Notes: generated from the letters alone by a model not told the origin. Shown: positions 52,070 to 62,452, numbered from the stretch's first letter. The stretch: DNA of 64,000 nucleotides from CAVQCJ01 sp963771835 (GCA_963771835.1 CAVYVA010000004.1:620001-684000), one strand, 5' to 3'. Translations and numbers: made by a program.

Positions 52070-53738
52070 CTACTTGGGCTGCAGGTGCAGCAGCATGACC
52101 TCCATGTCGGGCACCGCGAACGCCGCCGGCTGGGCGAACGGGTCCTGCTCGGTGACCCAGCCGGAGATGTTCTCGGTGTTGTACTGGTACCAGTCCACGC
52201 CCTCCGTCACCGGGATCACCGGGACGTCCTGCAGCATGACCGTCTGCAGCTTGTTCATGATGTCGTGCTGCGTCTTGTCGTCGGTCGTGCCGCCGTACTG
52301 CTCGATCAGGGCGTCGGTGGCCGGGTTCTCGTACCGCTCCCAGTTCGACGAGGCCTGCTGGCCGATCGGGGCCGAGTTCTTCGAGTAGAGCCACTGCCGG
52401 AACTCGTAGTACGGCGTCGGTCCGCCGGTCTCTGCGCCGTAGGCCAGGTCGAACTTGCCGTTGTAGAGGCGGCTGTCGTAGTCGTCGCTGGACAGGTTCT
52501 CCGCCTTGAGCTCGATCCCGACGGCCTTGAGGTCGGACGACGCCTCGCGCACGGAGGCCACCCAGTCCGAGTAGTCACCGATGTTGATGATCCCGAACGA
52601 CAGCCGCTTGCCCGACGGGGAGACGTAGATCCCGTCCGAGCCCTTCTTGTAGCCGGCGCCCTCGAGCAGCGAGGTCGCCTTGGCGGTGTCGTACGTGTAG
52701 TTGAACTGCCCGGACTGGGCCTTGTCGAGCCAGCACTCGTACGTCGGGGTCACGATCCCGGACTGGTTGGCCGCCGGCTCGTACCCGTACTCGGCGACCT
52801 TGGAGACCTTCTCCCGGTCGATGCCGTAGGCGATCGCCTGCCGCACCACCGGGTCGTCCAGCGGGGACACCTTCAGGTTGGGGAAGATCGCCACGTTGGT
52901 GAGCGGCGGGAACCAGTAGTGGTGGTCCGGGCTCTTGGACGTGTAGAAGGCGTCGATGTCCGGGATGAACTGGCTGCCCCACTGCGCCTTGCCGGTCGCC
53001 AGGTCCAGGTTCGCCGGGTCGTTCGAGGTGTACGCGGGGTAGAGAACCTTCTCCATCTTGGGCAGGCCCGGCTGCCAGTAGTGCGGGTTGCGCACGTAGG
53101 TGATGTTCTGCGGCGTGCACGGCGACACCGTGTACGGACCGGTGCCGACCGGGTCGTTGTCGACGTACGCGCCCGGGTCACCGCTGATCTTGGACCAGAT
53201 GTGCTGCGGGACGATCCCGACCTGGTCGGCGATGTAGTAGAAGTAGGGCACGGCCGGGCCGCTGAACGTCATGACGACCTGGTTCGAGCCCTTCTTGCTG
53301 ACGTCGGTGAGCACCGACCAGACGGCGTTCAGGTCCAGCGCCGAGTGCTGCTTCATGAGCTGGAACGTGTACACGACGTCGTCCGCCGTCATCGGCTGGC
53401 CGTCGGTCCACTTCACGCCGTCGCGGATCGTGAACGTCACCGACTTGCTGTCGGAGGACCACTCGAACTTGGTGGCCAGCCACGGGGTCGTCGCACCGCT
53501 CTTGAGGGCGTTGACGAACACCAGGGGCTCGTACACCACCCCCAGCGACAGCGTGCGTGTCGGACGGGTTGAACGGGTTGAAGCCGCAGGTCCACAGGCC
53601 GCCGCTCTCGTTCGAGATGGTGACCACGCCCCCGATCTTCCCGCTGCTGGACGAGGTCGTCTTGCCCGACCCCGAGCTGCACGCGGCCGCCAGCATCAGC
53701 ACGGCCCCTGCGACAGCGACTGCTCGCATGCGCTTCAT
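52070..53738 (-). CDS. SBP_bac_5 substrate-binding lipoprotein (frameshifted)
   Basis: About 555 residues. Signal with lipobox LAAACSSG, then class-C solute-binding protein: LATKFEWSSDSKSVTFTI, DGVKWTDGQPMTADDVVYTF, VGTGPYTV, DDPVVRQAIAYGIDREKVS, and SFGIINIGDYSDWVASVREA. One extra base near 53550 breaks the frame after NPSDT. Coupled to the ROK kinase by an ATGA overlap. Family members carry peptides, but several bind oligosaccharides; the ROK genes next door favour a sugar-type ligand (inference). Confidence 0.85.
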
Positions 53739-54796
53739 CGTGACTGCCCTTCGCCCGTCGACCCGGTGCGGGACGACCTTGTGGTTGTGACCGTGCCATT
53801 CATGGCTTGCTGCCCGTCGGGCGGTTGCTCCCGGTGGTCCGATCCGTTATCCGATCGCGGCGCGTCGTAGACCTGGCCGGCCGCCTCGACGCCGAGTGCG
53901 AGCGCCCCCATCAGCGCGGCGTCGTGCGGGAAGTCGGCGACCACCAGCTCCGGCGGGTACGGCACCGCGGCCTGCAGCGCACGCTCCAGCTGCGGTCCCA
54001 GGTAGTCCCAGGACCGGACCATGCCGCCGCCGACGGCCACCCGCGCCGGGTCGACCGCGATCGCGAGGTTGACGACGTGGAAGCACAGCTCGGCGACGAA
54101 GTCGTGCAGCACCAGCTCCATCACCGGGTCGGCTCCGTGCGTGGTGAACACGTCGGCCGCGCGCATCGGGCGGCCGGCTGCGCGAGTGGCCGAGCGGGCG
54201 AGCGCCAGGCCGCTGACCCGCTCCTCCAGCGGCACCCGCTCTCCCAGCGGCAGGCCGACCTCGGCCGGCCGGCGCAGGTTGTACGCGATCTCGCCGGCGG
54301 CGCCGTGCCGCCCGGACACCACCCGACCGCCGACGACGAGCGCCGCCGCCAGGCCGGTCCCGAGGTTCACGTACAGAGCCGGGTCGCAGCCGACCAGCGA
54401 GCCCCAGCGCGCCTCGGCGGTGGCCGCGGCCTTCACATCCGTCGCTACCCTGACCTCGACCCCGGGGAAGGCCTCCCGCAGCCGCTGGCCGAACGCGAGC
54501 GCGCTCCAGCCGGGGATGGTGGGTGCCAGCTCGACCCGGTCGTCGAAAGGGATCCCGAACGTGCAGGCTCCGACCGCGACGAGAGCCGCGTCCGGCACCG
54601 TCTGCGCGAGCAGCTCGCGACCGGCGCGGACACCGCGCTCGAACGACTCGACCGCTCCGAGGTCGCGGCTGCTCGACACCGTGGCCGTGCCCAGCCGCTG
54701 CCCGTCCGTGTCGGAGACTGCGGCGGCGATCTTCGTCCCCCCGAAGTCCAGGCCGAGGACGACACGCGCCGCATCGCCCAGCCCGCGGTCTGTCAT
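53735..54796 (-). CDS. ROK-family sugar kinase
   Basis: 353 residues. N-terminal phosphate motif LGLDFGGTKIAAAVSDTDG, catalytic-Asp region VATDVKAAATAEARWG, LYVNLGTGLAAALVVGG, HGAAGEIAYNL, and VAVGGGMVRSWDYLG. The CxCGxxGC zinc motif of many ROK proteins is absent. The C-terminal ~45 residues are polar and low-complexity, an unusual extension. First gene of the importer operon, so it probably phosphorylates the imported sugar. Confidence 0.83.
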   Translation of the reverse strand: MTDRGLGDAARVVLGLDFGGTKIAAAVSDTDGQRLGTATVSSSRDLGAVESFERGVRAGRELLAQTVPDAALVAVGACTFGIPFDDRVELAPTIPGWSALAFGQRLREAFPGVEVRVATDVKAAATAEARWGSLVGCDPALYVNLGTGLAAALVVGGRVVSGRHGAAGEIAYNLRRPAEVGLPLGERVPLEERVSGLALARSATRAAGRPMRAADVFTTHGADPVMELVLHDFVAELCFHVVNLAIAVDPARVAVGGGMVRSWDYLGPQLERALQAAVPYPPELVVADFPHDAALMGALALGVEAAGQVYDAPRSDNGSDHREQPPDGQQAMNGTVTTTRSSRTGSTGEGQSR

Positions 54797-54827
54797 CGGT
54801 GGCGAGCTCCTCCGGTCCGGAATGATT

Positions 54828-54841
54828 GTTAGGAAACTAAC
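54828..54841. promoter_or_regulatory. ROK-repressor operator
   Basis: GTTAGGAAACTAAC, an inverted repeat with perfect five-base arms around GAAA, midway between the divergent ROK kinase and ROK repressor starts. It resembles the TTAG/CTAA operators of NagC/XylR-type regulators. Confidence 0.6.
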
Positions 54842-54883
54842 CTACCGACTAGAGTGGCGCAAGGCTTTCCGCGGGAGGACTGC

Positions 54884-56120
54884 GTGACGAACGTCGGGCG
54901 GCCGGACGCTGCGCCACCGGCACCGCCCACGGCGCGACCGCAGCTGATCCGGACGATGAACGAGCAGGCGATGCTCGACCACATCCGCTGGTCCGGCCCG
55001 CTCTCGCGCGCCGACCTCGCCCGGATCTCCGGGCTGTCCAAGCCGACCGTGTCGCTGGCGCTGGGCACGCTGGAGCGCTCGGGGCTGGTGCGGGTCGCGG
55101 GCACCCGGACCGGCGTGCCCGGACCGGCCGCGGTGCTCTACGAGATCGAGCCGGACGCCGGCCACGTCCTGGCGCTGGACGTCGGCCGCGAGTACGTCCG
55201 CGGTGCGCTCGGCGACCTGGCCGGGTCGGTCCGGGCGCAGGAGTCGGTCCGCACCAGGGCCACCCACGGCCCGGGCCGCATGAAGGACCTCGTCGCCCTC
55301 GCCGACCGGCTGCTCGCGGAGGCGGCGGTGCCCTGGGAGCAGGTCACCCAGACCGTGCTGGGCAGCCCCGGCGTCTACGACCCGCGCCGGGACGCGCTCG
55401 CGCTGACCGGCGGGCTCGCCGGCTGGGACCGCCCGAGCGTCCTGGCCGACCTGCGCGGGACGGTTCGGCACCTCGCTGATGGTCGAGAACGACGTGGACG
55501 CCGCCGCCCTCGCCGAGCTGGCCCACGGGCACGGCCGGGAGATCGACACGTTCGCGTTCGTGTCCGTCGGCACCGGCGTCGGGATGGGCCTGGTCCTGGA
55601 GGGTCGGCTGCACCGGGGCGCGAACGGCGCGGCCGGCGAGATCGGCTTCATGCCGTTCGCCGACGGGATGGGCTCGGACGAACGGGACGCGCGTCGCCGC
55701 GGCACGCTCGAGGCCTCGGCGTCGGCGGCCGCCGTCGTCCGGGCCGCCCGCCGGGCCGGGATGCGCGGGTCGGTGACCGCGCGTCGGGTGTTCGCGGCGG
55801 CCGCGGACGGGGACCAGCGGGCCGCCGAGGTCGTCGCGGCCGAGGCCCGGCTGGTGGCGCGCGCGATCACCGCGGTGGTGACGGTGGTCGACCCGCCGCT
55901 GGTGGTCCTCGGCGGCGGGATCGGGCAGGCCCCCGGCTTCGTCCGGGCCGTGGAGGCCGAGCTGCGGTCGATGGCCCCGGTGCTGCCACAGCTGCGGGTG
56001 AGCGCGCTCGGCGCGGACGCCGTCGTGGACGGCTGCCTGGCCGCCGGCACCCAGCGCGCCTGGGAGCTGGTCCGTGCCGGCCTCCAGTCCCCGCCTGACC
56101 CCCGCCCGACCCCCTCCTGA
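54884..56120 (+). CDS. ROK-family transcriptional repressor (NagC/XylR type) (frameshifted)
   Basis: About 410 residues from GTG 54884 (GGGAGG five bases upstream; GTG 54854 is in frame). N-terminal winged helix: MLDHIRWSGPLSRADLARIS, GLSKPTVSLALGTLERSGLV. ROK effector domain: VLALDVGREYVRGALGDLAG, MVENDVDAAALAELAHGHG, FVSVGTGVGMGLVL, GAAGEIGFMPF. One extra base near 55460 breaks the frame; removing it gives GRFGTSLMVEND. It probably controls the divergent kinase-importer operon through the shared palindrome. Confidence 0.83.
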
Positions 56121-56245
56121 CCCGCCTGACCCCCGCCGGCCCGCGTACGCACCCCGCCGCGTCCGGCCCGCCGCCGGCTCGACTCGCGACTGGTGCGCGC
56201 ACCAGTCGGCTTGGGCGGGAGGGGGACGACGTAGGTTACGGACCC

Positions 56246-57161
56246 ATGGCCCCCCCGAACCGCGCCGGGCGTCTCCTGGGGGGCCTGGCTGCCGTGCTGC
56301 TGCTCGTGGTCGGGGGCACCGCCGCGTACGTCTACGTGCAGAGCCGCCCCGAGAGCGCCGGGACGGTGGTCGCGCCGGTACCGCCGCTGCTGCCGGGGGC
56401 GCCGGCGCTGACGACGCCCCGACCCGGCCCCGCCGGCCACCGTCCCGGTCGCGGGCTTCGACGTCTCGCACCCGCAGTGCACCCGGGTGCTCCCGGCCAC
56501 CGGCGGCTTCGGCATCGTCGGCATCAACGGCGGCAAGCCGCTGTCGTCCAACAAGTGCGTGGGCAGGCAGCTGCGCTGGGCGAGCGCCAAGGCCGGGCAC
56601 GCCGTGTACATCAACACCGGCTACCCCGGTACCGGGGACCCGGTGGCGTACGGCCGCCGGCTGGTGGACGACGCGGTGGCGCGCGAGCACGCCGCCGGTG
56701 CGACCGGCACCACGGTGTGGTGGCTCGACGTCGAGACGGTCAACACCTGGGCGGGCAGCCACCAGGAGAACGCGACGGTGCTGGACTCGATGGCGGCCCG
56801 GCTGCAGGAGCTGGGCGTCCGGGTCGGCATCTACTCGACCCCGTCGATGTGGACCGAGATCGCCGGCACCTGGGAGCCGGGCCTGCCGGTCTGGTACGCC
56901 ACGGGTCCCGGCACCCAGGCCAGCGCCGCCCCCGCCTGCGGCAAGAACTTCGCCGGCTCCGCGACCGCGATCGTCCAGTGGGTGCAGGCATCGGCCGGCG
57001 GCCCGCTCGACCACGACCTGATCTGCCCGGCGTTCCACGACCGGGCCGGCGGAGCTGCTCGACCTGCGATGACTCGACCTGCGATGAGCCGGCAGGGCGT
57101 CGCCGGGCCGATCCCGCGGCCCGGGCGACCGCCGAGCGCTAGGGTGCGGCCGACTCGCTGA
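56246..57161 (+). CDS. secreted GH25/DUF1906-like glycoside hydrolase (frameshifted)
   Basis: About 290 residues. Membrane anchor or signal LLGGLAAVLLLVVGGTAAYV, Pro-rich linker, then after an extra base near 56415 a TIM-barrel-like domain: PVAGFDVSHPQCTRVLPATG, VWWLDVETVNTW (DxE catalytic pair of GH25), VGIYSTPSMWTEIAG and HDLICPAFHD. The Asp/Glu pair and the FDVSHPQ start point to a lysozyme-like wall enzyme. The end is uncertain: one more +1 near 57040 would give a stop after LLDLR, near 57070. Confidence 0.72.
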
Positions 57162-57213
57162 CAGCGCCGTGCGGACCCGGGACGCCGGCGGAGGACGGAC
57201 GGGGGTTCGGACG

Positions 57214-57702
57214 ATGGCCATCGGTGACGGTGTGGTCGCCCTGCTGGTGCTGGGCTTCTGGATCTTCTGCCTGTTCGACGTGATCACCACCGACGAGTCG
57301 GTGATGCGCAACCTGAGCAAGACGTGGTGGATCGTCATCGTGCTGTTCTTCAGCCTCGTCGGCTCGATCATGTGGCTGGTCGCCGGGCGGCCGCAGGGCC
57401 AGCAGACGGCCGGGATGCCGTACAAGGGGAACACCGGGCAGCCGCGCGGCGGGACCAGGTTCGGTGCACAGGCCGGCGGGCAGGGCGGCGGCGCGGGGAT
57501 GGCCTCGGTGCCCCGGCGGCTCGCGCCGGACGACGACCCGGAGTTCCTGGACTCGGTGCGCCGGCAGAACGCCGAGGACAAAGACCTGCTGCGGCGGTGG
57601 GAGGACGACCTGCGCCGCCGCGAGGAGGAGCTGCGCAAGCAGGCCGACGACCCGCCGGCCGGCGCCGACGGCAGCGACCCGCCGAACCCCCCGGCGGGTT
57701 AG
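57214..57702 (+). CDS. PLDc_N-type two-helix membrane protein
   Basis: 162 residues from ATG 57214 (the longer frame from 57169 has a poor N-terminus). Two transmembrane helices (GVVALLVLGFWIFCLFDVIT; WWIVIVLFFSLVGSIMWLVA) with the PLDc_N pattern, a Gly-rich linker, and a charged C-terminal coiled coil (DSVRRQNAEDKDLLRRWEDD). No enzymatic domain. Function unknown. Confidence 0.8.
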   Translation: MAIGDGVVALLVLGFWIFCLFDVITTDESVMRNLSKTWWIVIVLFFSLVGSIMWLVAGRPQGQQTAGMPYKGNTGQPRGGTRFGAQAGGQGGGAGMASVPRRLAPDDDPEFLDSVRRQNAEDKDLLRRWEDDLRRREEELRKQADDPPAGADGSDPPNPPAG

Positions 57703-57708
57703 ACCGGG

Positions 57709-57993
57709 TCAGGCGGCGCGGGCCCCCCGGGTCGGCGGACGCACGGCCGGGTCGAGGTGCTCGTCGCAGAACGGCACGTCCGCGGCGGCGTCCACGTCGC
57801 AGCCGGCGGCGGCGCAGGTGGGGCTGGCGAGCGCGAGCGCGGCGAGATGGTCGTCGCGGCACCCGGCGGAGCAGTACACGACGATGGTGCCGCGGACCGG
57901 TCCGCGGACAGGGTGCCGGGCGCGGTCGCCGCAGTGCGCGCACGACTCGGCCGCGCCGCTCCCGGCTGGTCGTGCGGACGCCTGGGTCGCCAT
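57709..57993 (-). CDS. Cys-rich zinc-binding small protein
   Basis: 94 residues from ATG 57993 with GGGAGGG four bases upstream. Paired cysteines SCAHCGDRAR, YCSAGCRDDH, TCAAAGCDVD and a final FCDEH could hold two zincs, as in MYM-type or HIT-type fingers. No family assigned. Convergent with the PLDc_N gene. Confidence 0.6.
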   Translation of the reverse strand: MATQASARPAGSGAAESCAHCGDRARHPVRGPVRGTIVVYCSAGCRDDHLAALALASPTCAAAGCDVDAAADVPFCDEHLDPAVRPPTRGARAA

Positions 57994-58111
57994 CGGGCCC
58001 TCCCGCGGAGCTTCCTGCCTGCTTCTGCTGTCCATGGTGCTCACCCGACCGGCAGATCGCGGCCGCCACGCCGGGTCCCGACGCCGGATCAGCGGAGCAC
58101 GGCCCGGCTGA

Positions 58112-58552
58112 TCAGGCGAGGGGGTGCAGCGGCCAGCCGGGGAGGTTGCGCACGATCGTCCACGCGACGGCCACGGCCAGCAGTGCGTACGAGGTCCGCT
58201 TGGACAGCTGCGGCACGTAGCTCCCACCGGTGAGGCCGGCCACGAACCAGCGCAGCCAGACCAGGACGGCGAACGGCGTCAGGACGAGCAGGAAGAGGTT
58301 GGCGTGCAGCGCCGCCGACCACTGGCCGCCGGTCAGCGCCCGCACCATCCGCAGCCCGCCGCAGGCCGGGCAGTCCAGCCCGGTGATCAGCTTCGTGGGG
58401 CAGCGCGGCAGCAGCGAGCCCGGGTCGTTGGGGTCCTCCACGCCGAGGTAGGCGCAGCCGGCGACGGCGATCACGCCCAGGGCCGCGGGGGCGAGCCACG
58501 GCCGGCTGCTCGCCACCCGGGTCGCCGGCGCGGGAGCCGTCCGCTCAGCCAT
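58112..58552 (-). CDS. DUF2752 membrane protein
   Basis: 146 residues. DUF2752 signature LPRCPTKLITGLDCPACGGL (CP-x-Cys-P-x-C-GG) between hydrophobic segments, then HANLFLLVLTPFAVLVWLRW. Three to four membrane helices. Overlaps the TM2 gene stop by 8 bases. Function unknown. Confidence 0.85.
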   Translation of the reverse strand: MAERTAPAPATRVASSRPWLAPAALGVIAVAGCAYLGVEDPNDPGSLLPRCPTKLITGLDCPACGGLRMVRALTGGQWSAALHANLFLLVLTPFAVLVWLRWFVAGLTGGSYVPQLSKRTSYALLAVAVAWTIVRNLPGWPLHPLA

Positions 58553-59000
58553 GCAGCGGCCTCCCCTCGGGGTCGGTCACGTCCCCCGCCAGCATGATGA
58601 TGCCGTCGACCAGGGACCAGACCCCCAGGCCGCCGCAGGTGAGCAGCTGGGCGACGGCGATGCCGTAGTGGCCGGTGTACCAGCGTCCGGCGCCGAACAC
58701 CCCGAGCACGATCTGCAGGACGCCGGCGATGATCTTCGACTTGTCCGAGTAGGGCCGGCCGTACCGGTCCACCCCGTACGGGGCGCCGGGCATCGGGTAC
58801 GGGTAGGGGTAGCCGTAGCCGGGCGCCGGCGCCGCGTAGCCCGGCGGCGGTGGCGGTGGCGGTGGCGGTGGCGGACCGTACCGCGGCTGCTGCCCGTACG
58901 GCGGCTGCTGCCCGTACGGCGGCGGAGCGGGCGGTGGCTGGCTCGGCGGCTCCGGCGGCGGCTGTGCGGGATCGCCGTCCGGCCCGCTCGGCATGCTCAC
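58545..59000 (-). CDS. TM2-domain protein with Pro/Gly/Tyr-rich N-terminus
   Basis: About 151 residues if it starts at GTG 59000 (GCAGGA upstream; ATG 58994 is also possible). Low-complexity lead of PPPYGQQ and GYGYPYPYP repeats, then a TM2 domain: SKIIAGVLQIVLGVFGAGRW, YTGHYGIAVAQLLT, LVDGIIMLAGDVTDPEG. No stop separates it from the PAP2 frame upstream; a single extra base there would hide one. Confidence 0.75.
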   Translation of the reverse strand: MSMPSGPDGDPAQPPPEPPSQPPPAPPPYGQQPPYGQQPRYGPPPPPPPPPPPGYAAPAPGYGYPYPYPMPGAPYGVDRYGRPYSDKSKIIAGVLQIVLGVFGAGRWYTGHYGIAVAQLLTCGGLGVWSLVDGIIMLAGDVTDPEGRPLHG

Positions 59001-60029
59001 GCCCGCATCCTGCCACCACGCGGGCTCGGAGATCACGGGCTCGCCAGCGACTCCTGCGAGGGCGACCGGCTCCGCCGCGGCGAGCCGGGCCGCCTTCGTG
59101 GCCCGCTGCGCCGCCCGCATCCGCTCCCACCACCAGCACGCGACCAGCACGGCCGCCACGTAGAGGTAGCCGAGCAGGATGTCCACCACGTAGTGCTCGG
59201 CCCCGTACACGAGCGTGAACGCCATCGCCGCCGTGTACAGCACCATCAGGACGCGGCCCCAGTTCGGCAGCCGGGGCCACACGAACACGGTGAGCATCGC
59301 GGTGAACGCCCCGTGCAGGGACGGCAGCGCGGCGAAGTCGTTCCCCTGGCCCTGCGCCTGCGAGATCAGCGCCGACGCCGTGTGCAGGTGCAGCGCCTCG
59401 AACCCCCTCGAGGCGATGCGCACGACGCCGGGGAGCAGCCCTTGCTGCGCCGCGTACCACGGCGGTGCACCCGGGTAGAGGATGTAGGTGATCAGCCCCG
59501 CGTAGGACAGCAGCAGGATGCGCCGCGCCCACTGTCCCCACCGCCGCCGCTCGCGGACGTAGAGCACCGCCGCGTAGGCCCAGACGACGACGAAGTGCGA
59601 GCAGTACACGATGGCGACGAGCACGTCGTACCACTGGATCTGCACGGTGTAGAGGTGCTGCTGCAGCCACTGCGTCGGCACCACGCCGTGGAACAGCCAC
59701 TTCTCCGCGTCCAGCGGCTCGGTGACGTGGATCGGCCGACCAAGGACGTCGGCGAAGCCCCGGGTGATGTCGTACAGCATGAGGAAGCCGACGAACGGCA
59801 GCCAGTCGACGACGATGCGGAGCTGGCTGCGCCAGGACCGGCCGAAGTTCACGGCGTACAGCCCGAGCAGGATCCACAGCGTCTGGATCGTGCGCTCGAA
59901 CGGCACGCCGCGGGTCACGATGAACACCAGCAGGGCGACGCACCAGGCGACGACGGCCCAGCGACGCCAGAGCCGCCAGCGGTCGAGCTCGTCGACGGCG
60001 GGCGGGTCGGGAGTGGTCTGGGCACTCAC
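59001..60029 (-). CDS. PAP2-superfamily membrane phosphotransferase
   Basis: About 340 residues from GTG 60029, overlapping the glgC stop by GTGA. Six hydrophobic segments with the PAP2_3 (inositol phosphotransferase-like) signatures LPSLHGAFTAMLTVFVW and YGAEHYVVDILLGYLY (catalytic His pair). The end is not resolved because the frame runs into the TM2 protein; deleting one base near 59050 would end it at ASP-stop. Likely acts on a lipid phosphate or inositol head group at the membrane. Confidence 0.8.
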
Positions 60030-61253
60030 CAGACGACGGCGCGGGCGTTCTTCCCGAGGACGACGACGCCGCTGTCCGAGACCGTGTAGTGCTCGGCGTC
60101 GCGCGTCGTCGTCGACCCCGACCGTCGCGCCGTCCGGGACGATCACGTTCTTGTCGAGGATCGCGCGGCGCACGATCGCGTCGCGGCCGATCACCACCCC
60201 GGGCAGCAGCACCGACGAGCTGACGTGCGCGCCGTGACCGATGCGCACGTCGCCGGAGACGACCGAGTGGTCGACGAGCCCGCCGGAGATGATCGTGCCC
60301 AGCCCGACGATCGACTCGTGCGCCTCGCCCCCCTCGACGAACTTGGCCGGCGGCAGCGGCGCGTACTGGGTGAGGATCGGCCACTGCCGGTTGTAGAGGT
60401 TGAAGATCGGGTGCACCGACACCAGGTCCATGTGCGCGTCGTGGTACGAGTCGAGCGTCCCGACGTCGCGCCAGTAGCCCCGGTCGCGCTCGGTCGCACC
60501 GGGCACCTCGTTCAGGTCGAAGTCGTAGACCTTGGCAGCACCCAGCTTCGTCATCATCGGGATGATGTTGCCGCCCATGTCGTGCACCGAGCCTTCGTCG
60601 CCGGCGTCGACCTTCAGCGCCTCGACGAGCACGTCGGTGGAGAACACGTAGTTGCCCATCGACGCGTAGCAGGTGTCGGGGTCGTCGGGCAGCGTCGGCG
60701 GGTGGGCGGGCTTCTCGTGGAACGCCTCGATGTCCAGGCCGTTGGGCTTGGTCTCGATGATGCCGAAGCCGCTGGCCTGCGACTTCGGGACCCGGATCCC
60801 GGCGACGGTGACGCCGGCCCCGGACTCCACGTGCGCCTCGACCATCTGCGAGGGGTCCATCCGGTAGACGTGGTCGGCGCCGAACACGGCGACGTACTCG
60901 GGCATCTCGTCGTACACCAGGTTCAGGCTCTGGTAGATCGCGTCGGCGCTGCCGGTGTACCAGCGCGGGCCGAGCCGCTGCTGGGCCGGCACCGGGGTGA
61001 CGTAGCTGCCCAGCAGGGTGGACATCCGCCAGGTGGTGGTGATGTGCCGGTCCAGCGAGTGCGACTTGTACTGCGTCAGCACGCAGATCTGCCGGTAGTC
61101 GGCGTTGACCATGTTGGACAGCACGAAGTCGACCAGCCGGTACTGGCCGCCGAAGGGGACCGCGGGCTTGGCCCGGTCGGCGGTCAGCGGCATCAGTCGC
61201 TTGCCCTCGCCTCCGGCCAGCACGATCCCCAGCACATGCCTGCGGCTCCGCAT
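60026..61253 (-). CDS. glgC: glucose-1-phosphate adenylyltransferase GlgC (frameshifted near 3' end)
   Basis: About 408 residues. Nucleotidyltransferase motif VLGIVLAGGEGKRLMPLTAD, RAKPAVPFGGQYRLVDFVLS, GTADAIYQ-type GSADAIYQSLNLVYDEMP, VFGADHVYRMD, FHEKP and the left-handed beta-helix hexapeptides at the end. One extra base near 60110 displaces the last residues; corrected it ends HYTVSDSGVVVLGKNARAVV. Makes ADP-glucose for the divergent glycosyltransferase. Confidence 0.93.
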
Positions 61254-61257
61254 GGGG

Positions 61258-61271
61258 TCACCCTAGGGTGA
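61258..61271. promoter_or_regulatory. palindrome between glgC and glgA
   Basis: TCACCCTAGGGTGA, a perfect 14-bp palindrome filling most of the 22-bp gap between the divergent glgC and glgA starts. It would also overlap both ribosome-binding regions, so it may act on transcription or on mRNA structure. Confidence 0.4.
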
Positions 61272-61275
61272 TCCC

Positions 61276-62446
61276 GTGAGAGTTGCGCTGCTGACCAGGG
61301 AGTTCCCGCCGGAGGTCTACGGCGGCGCCGGGGTCCACGTGGACTTCCTCGTCCGGGAGCTGCGCGCGCTGGTCGACGTCCAGGTCGCCTGCTTCGGCGC
61401 CGACCGCGACGGGGCCGCCGCGTTCCGGCCCCCGGCCGAGCTGGACGGCGCGAACTTCGCCCTCCAGACCCTGGGCGTCGACCTGGAGATGGCCGCCTCG
61501 GCCGCGGTCGAGGAGGCCGACGTCGTGCACTCGCACACGTGGTACGCCAACCTCGGCGGGCATCTGTCCGGCCTGCTGCACGGCGTCCCGCACGTGGTCA
61601 CCGCACACTCGCTCGAGCCGCGCCGCCCGTGGAAGCTGGAACAGCTGGGCGGCGGCTACCGCGTCTCGTCCTGGATCGAGCGGGCCGCGTACGCCGAGGC
61701 CGACGCGGTGATCGCGGTCAGCGACGGCATGCGCGCGGACGTCCTGGACTGCTACCCGTTCCTGGACCCCGACCGCGTGCACGTCGTGCGCAACGGCATC
61801 GACACCGAGCTGTACCGGGCCGACGGCGGCACCGGCGCCGTGCGCCGGGTGGGCGTCGACCCGGACCGTCCGTACGCCCTCTTCGTCGGGCGGATCACCC
61901 GGCAGAAGGGCGTCGGCCACCTGCTCGCGGCTGCGCACGCCTTCGACCGCAACGTGCAGGTCGTGCTGTGCGCCGGCTCCCCCGACACCCCCGAGATCGG
62001 CGCCGAGACCAGGGCCGCGGTCGAGACGCTGCGGGCGACCAGGGACGGTGTCGTCTGGGTCGAGGAGATGCTGCCGCGGCCGGACCTGGTCCAGCTGCTC
62101 ACGCACGCGACGGTGTTCGTCTGCCCGTCGGTGTACGAGCCGCTGGGCATCGTCAACCTCGAGGCGATGGCGTGCGGGGCAGCGGTCGTCGCCTCCGACG
62201 TCGGCGGCATCCCGGAGGTCGTCGTGCGACCGCGAGACCGGGCTGCTGGTGCACTACGACGCGGACGACCCGGCGACCTTCGAGGCGGAGATCGCCGCCG
62301 CGGTGAACACCCTCGTGGCGAACCCCAAGCGGGCACGCGCGATGGGCGCCGCCGGACGGCTGCGGGCCGAGCGGGAGTTCTCCTGGCGGATGATCGCGCA
62401 GCAGACGGTGGCCGTGTACCGCGCGGCGATCGAGGCCCGCCAGTAA
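61276..62446 (+). CDS. glgA: ADP-glucose glycosyltransferase GlgA/GlgM (frameshifted)
   Basis: About 390 residues from GTG 61276. GT4/GT5-type: VALLTREFPPEVYGGAGVHV (KTGG-like ADP site), VVHSHTWYANLGGHLSGLLH, RNGIDTELYR, FVGRITRQKGVGHLL, PSVYEPLGIVNLEAMACG. One extra base near 62229 breaks it; corrected it reads VVDRETGLLVHYDADDPATF. The short form and head-to-head position with glgC match mycobacterial GlgM, which makes maltose-1-phosphate rather than glycogen directly. Confidence 0.88.
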
Positions 62447-62452
62447 CGCCTG

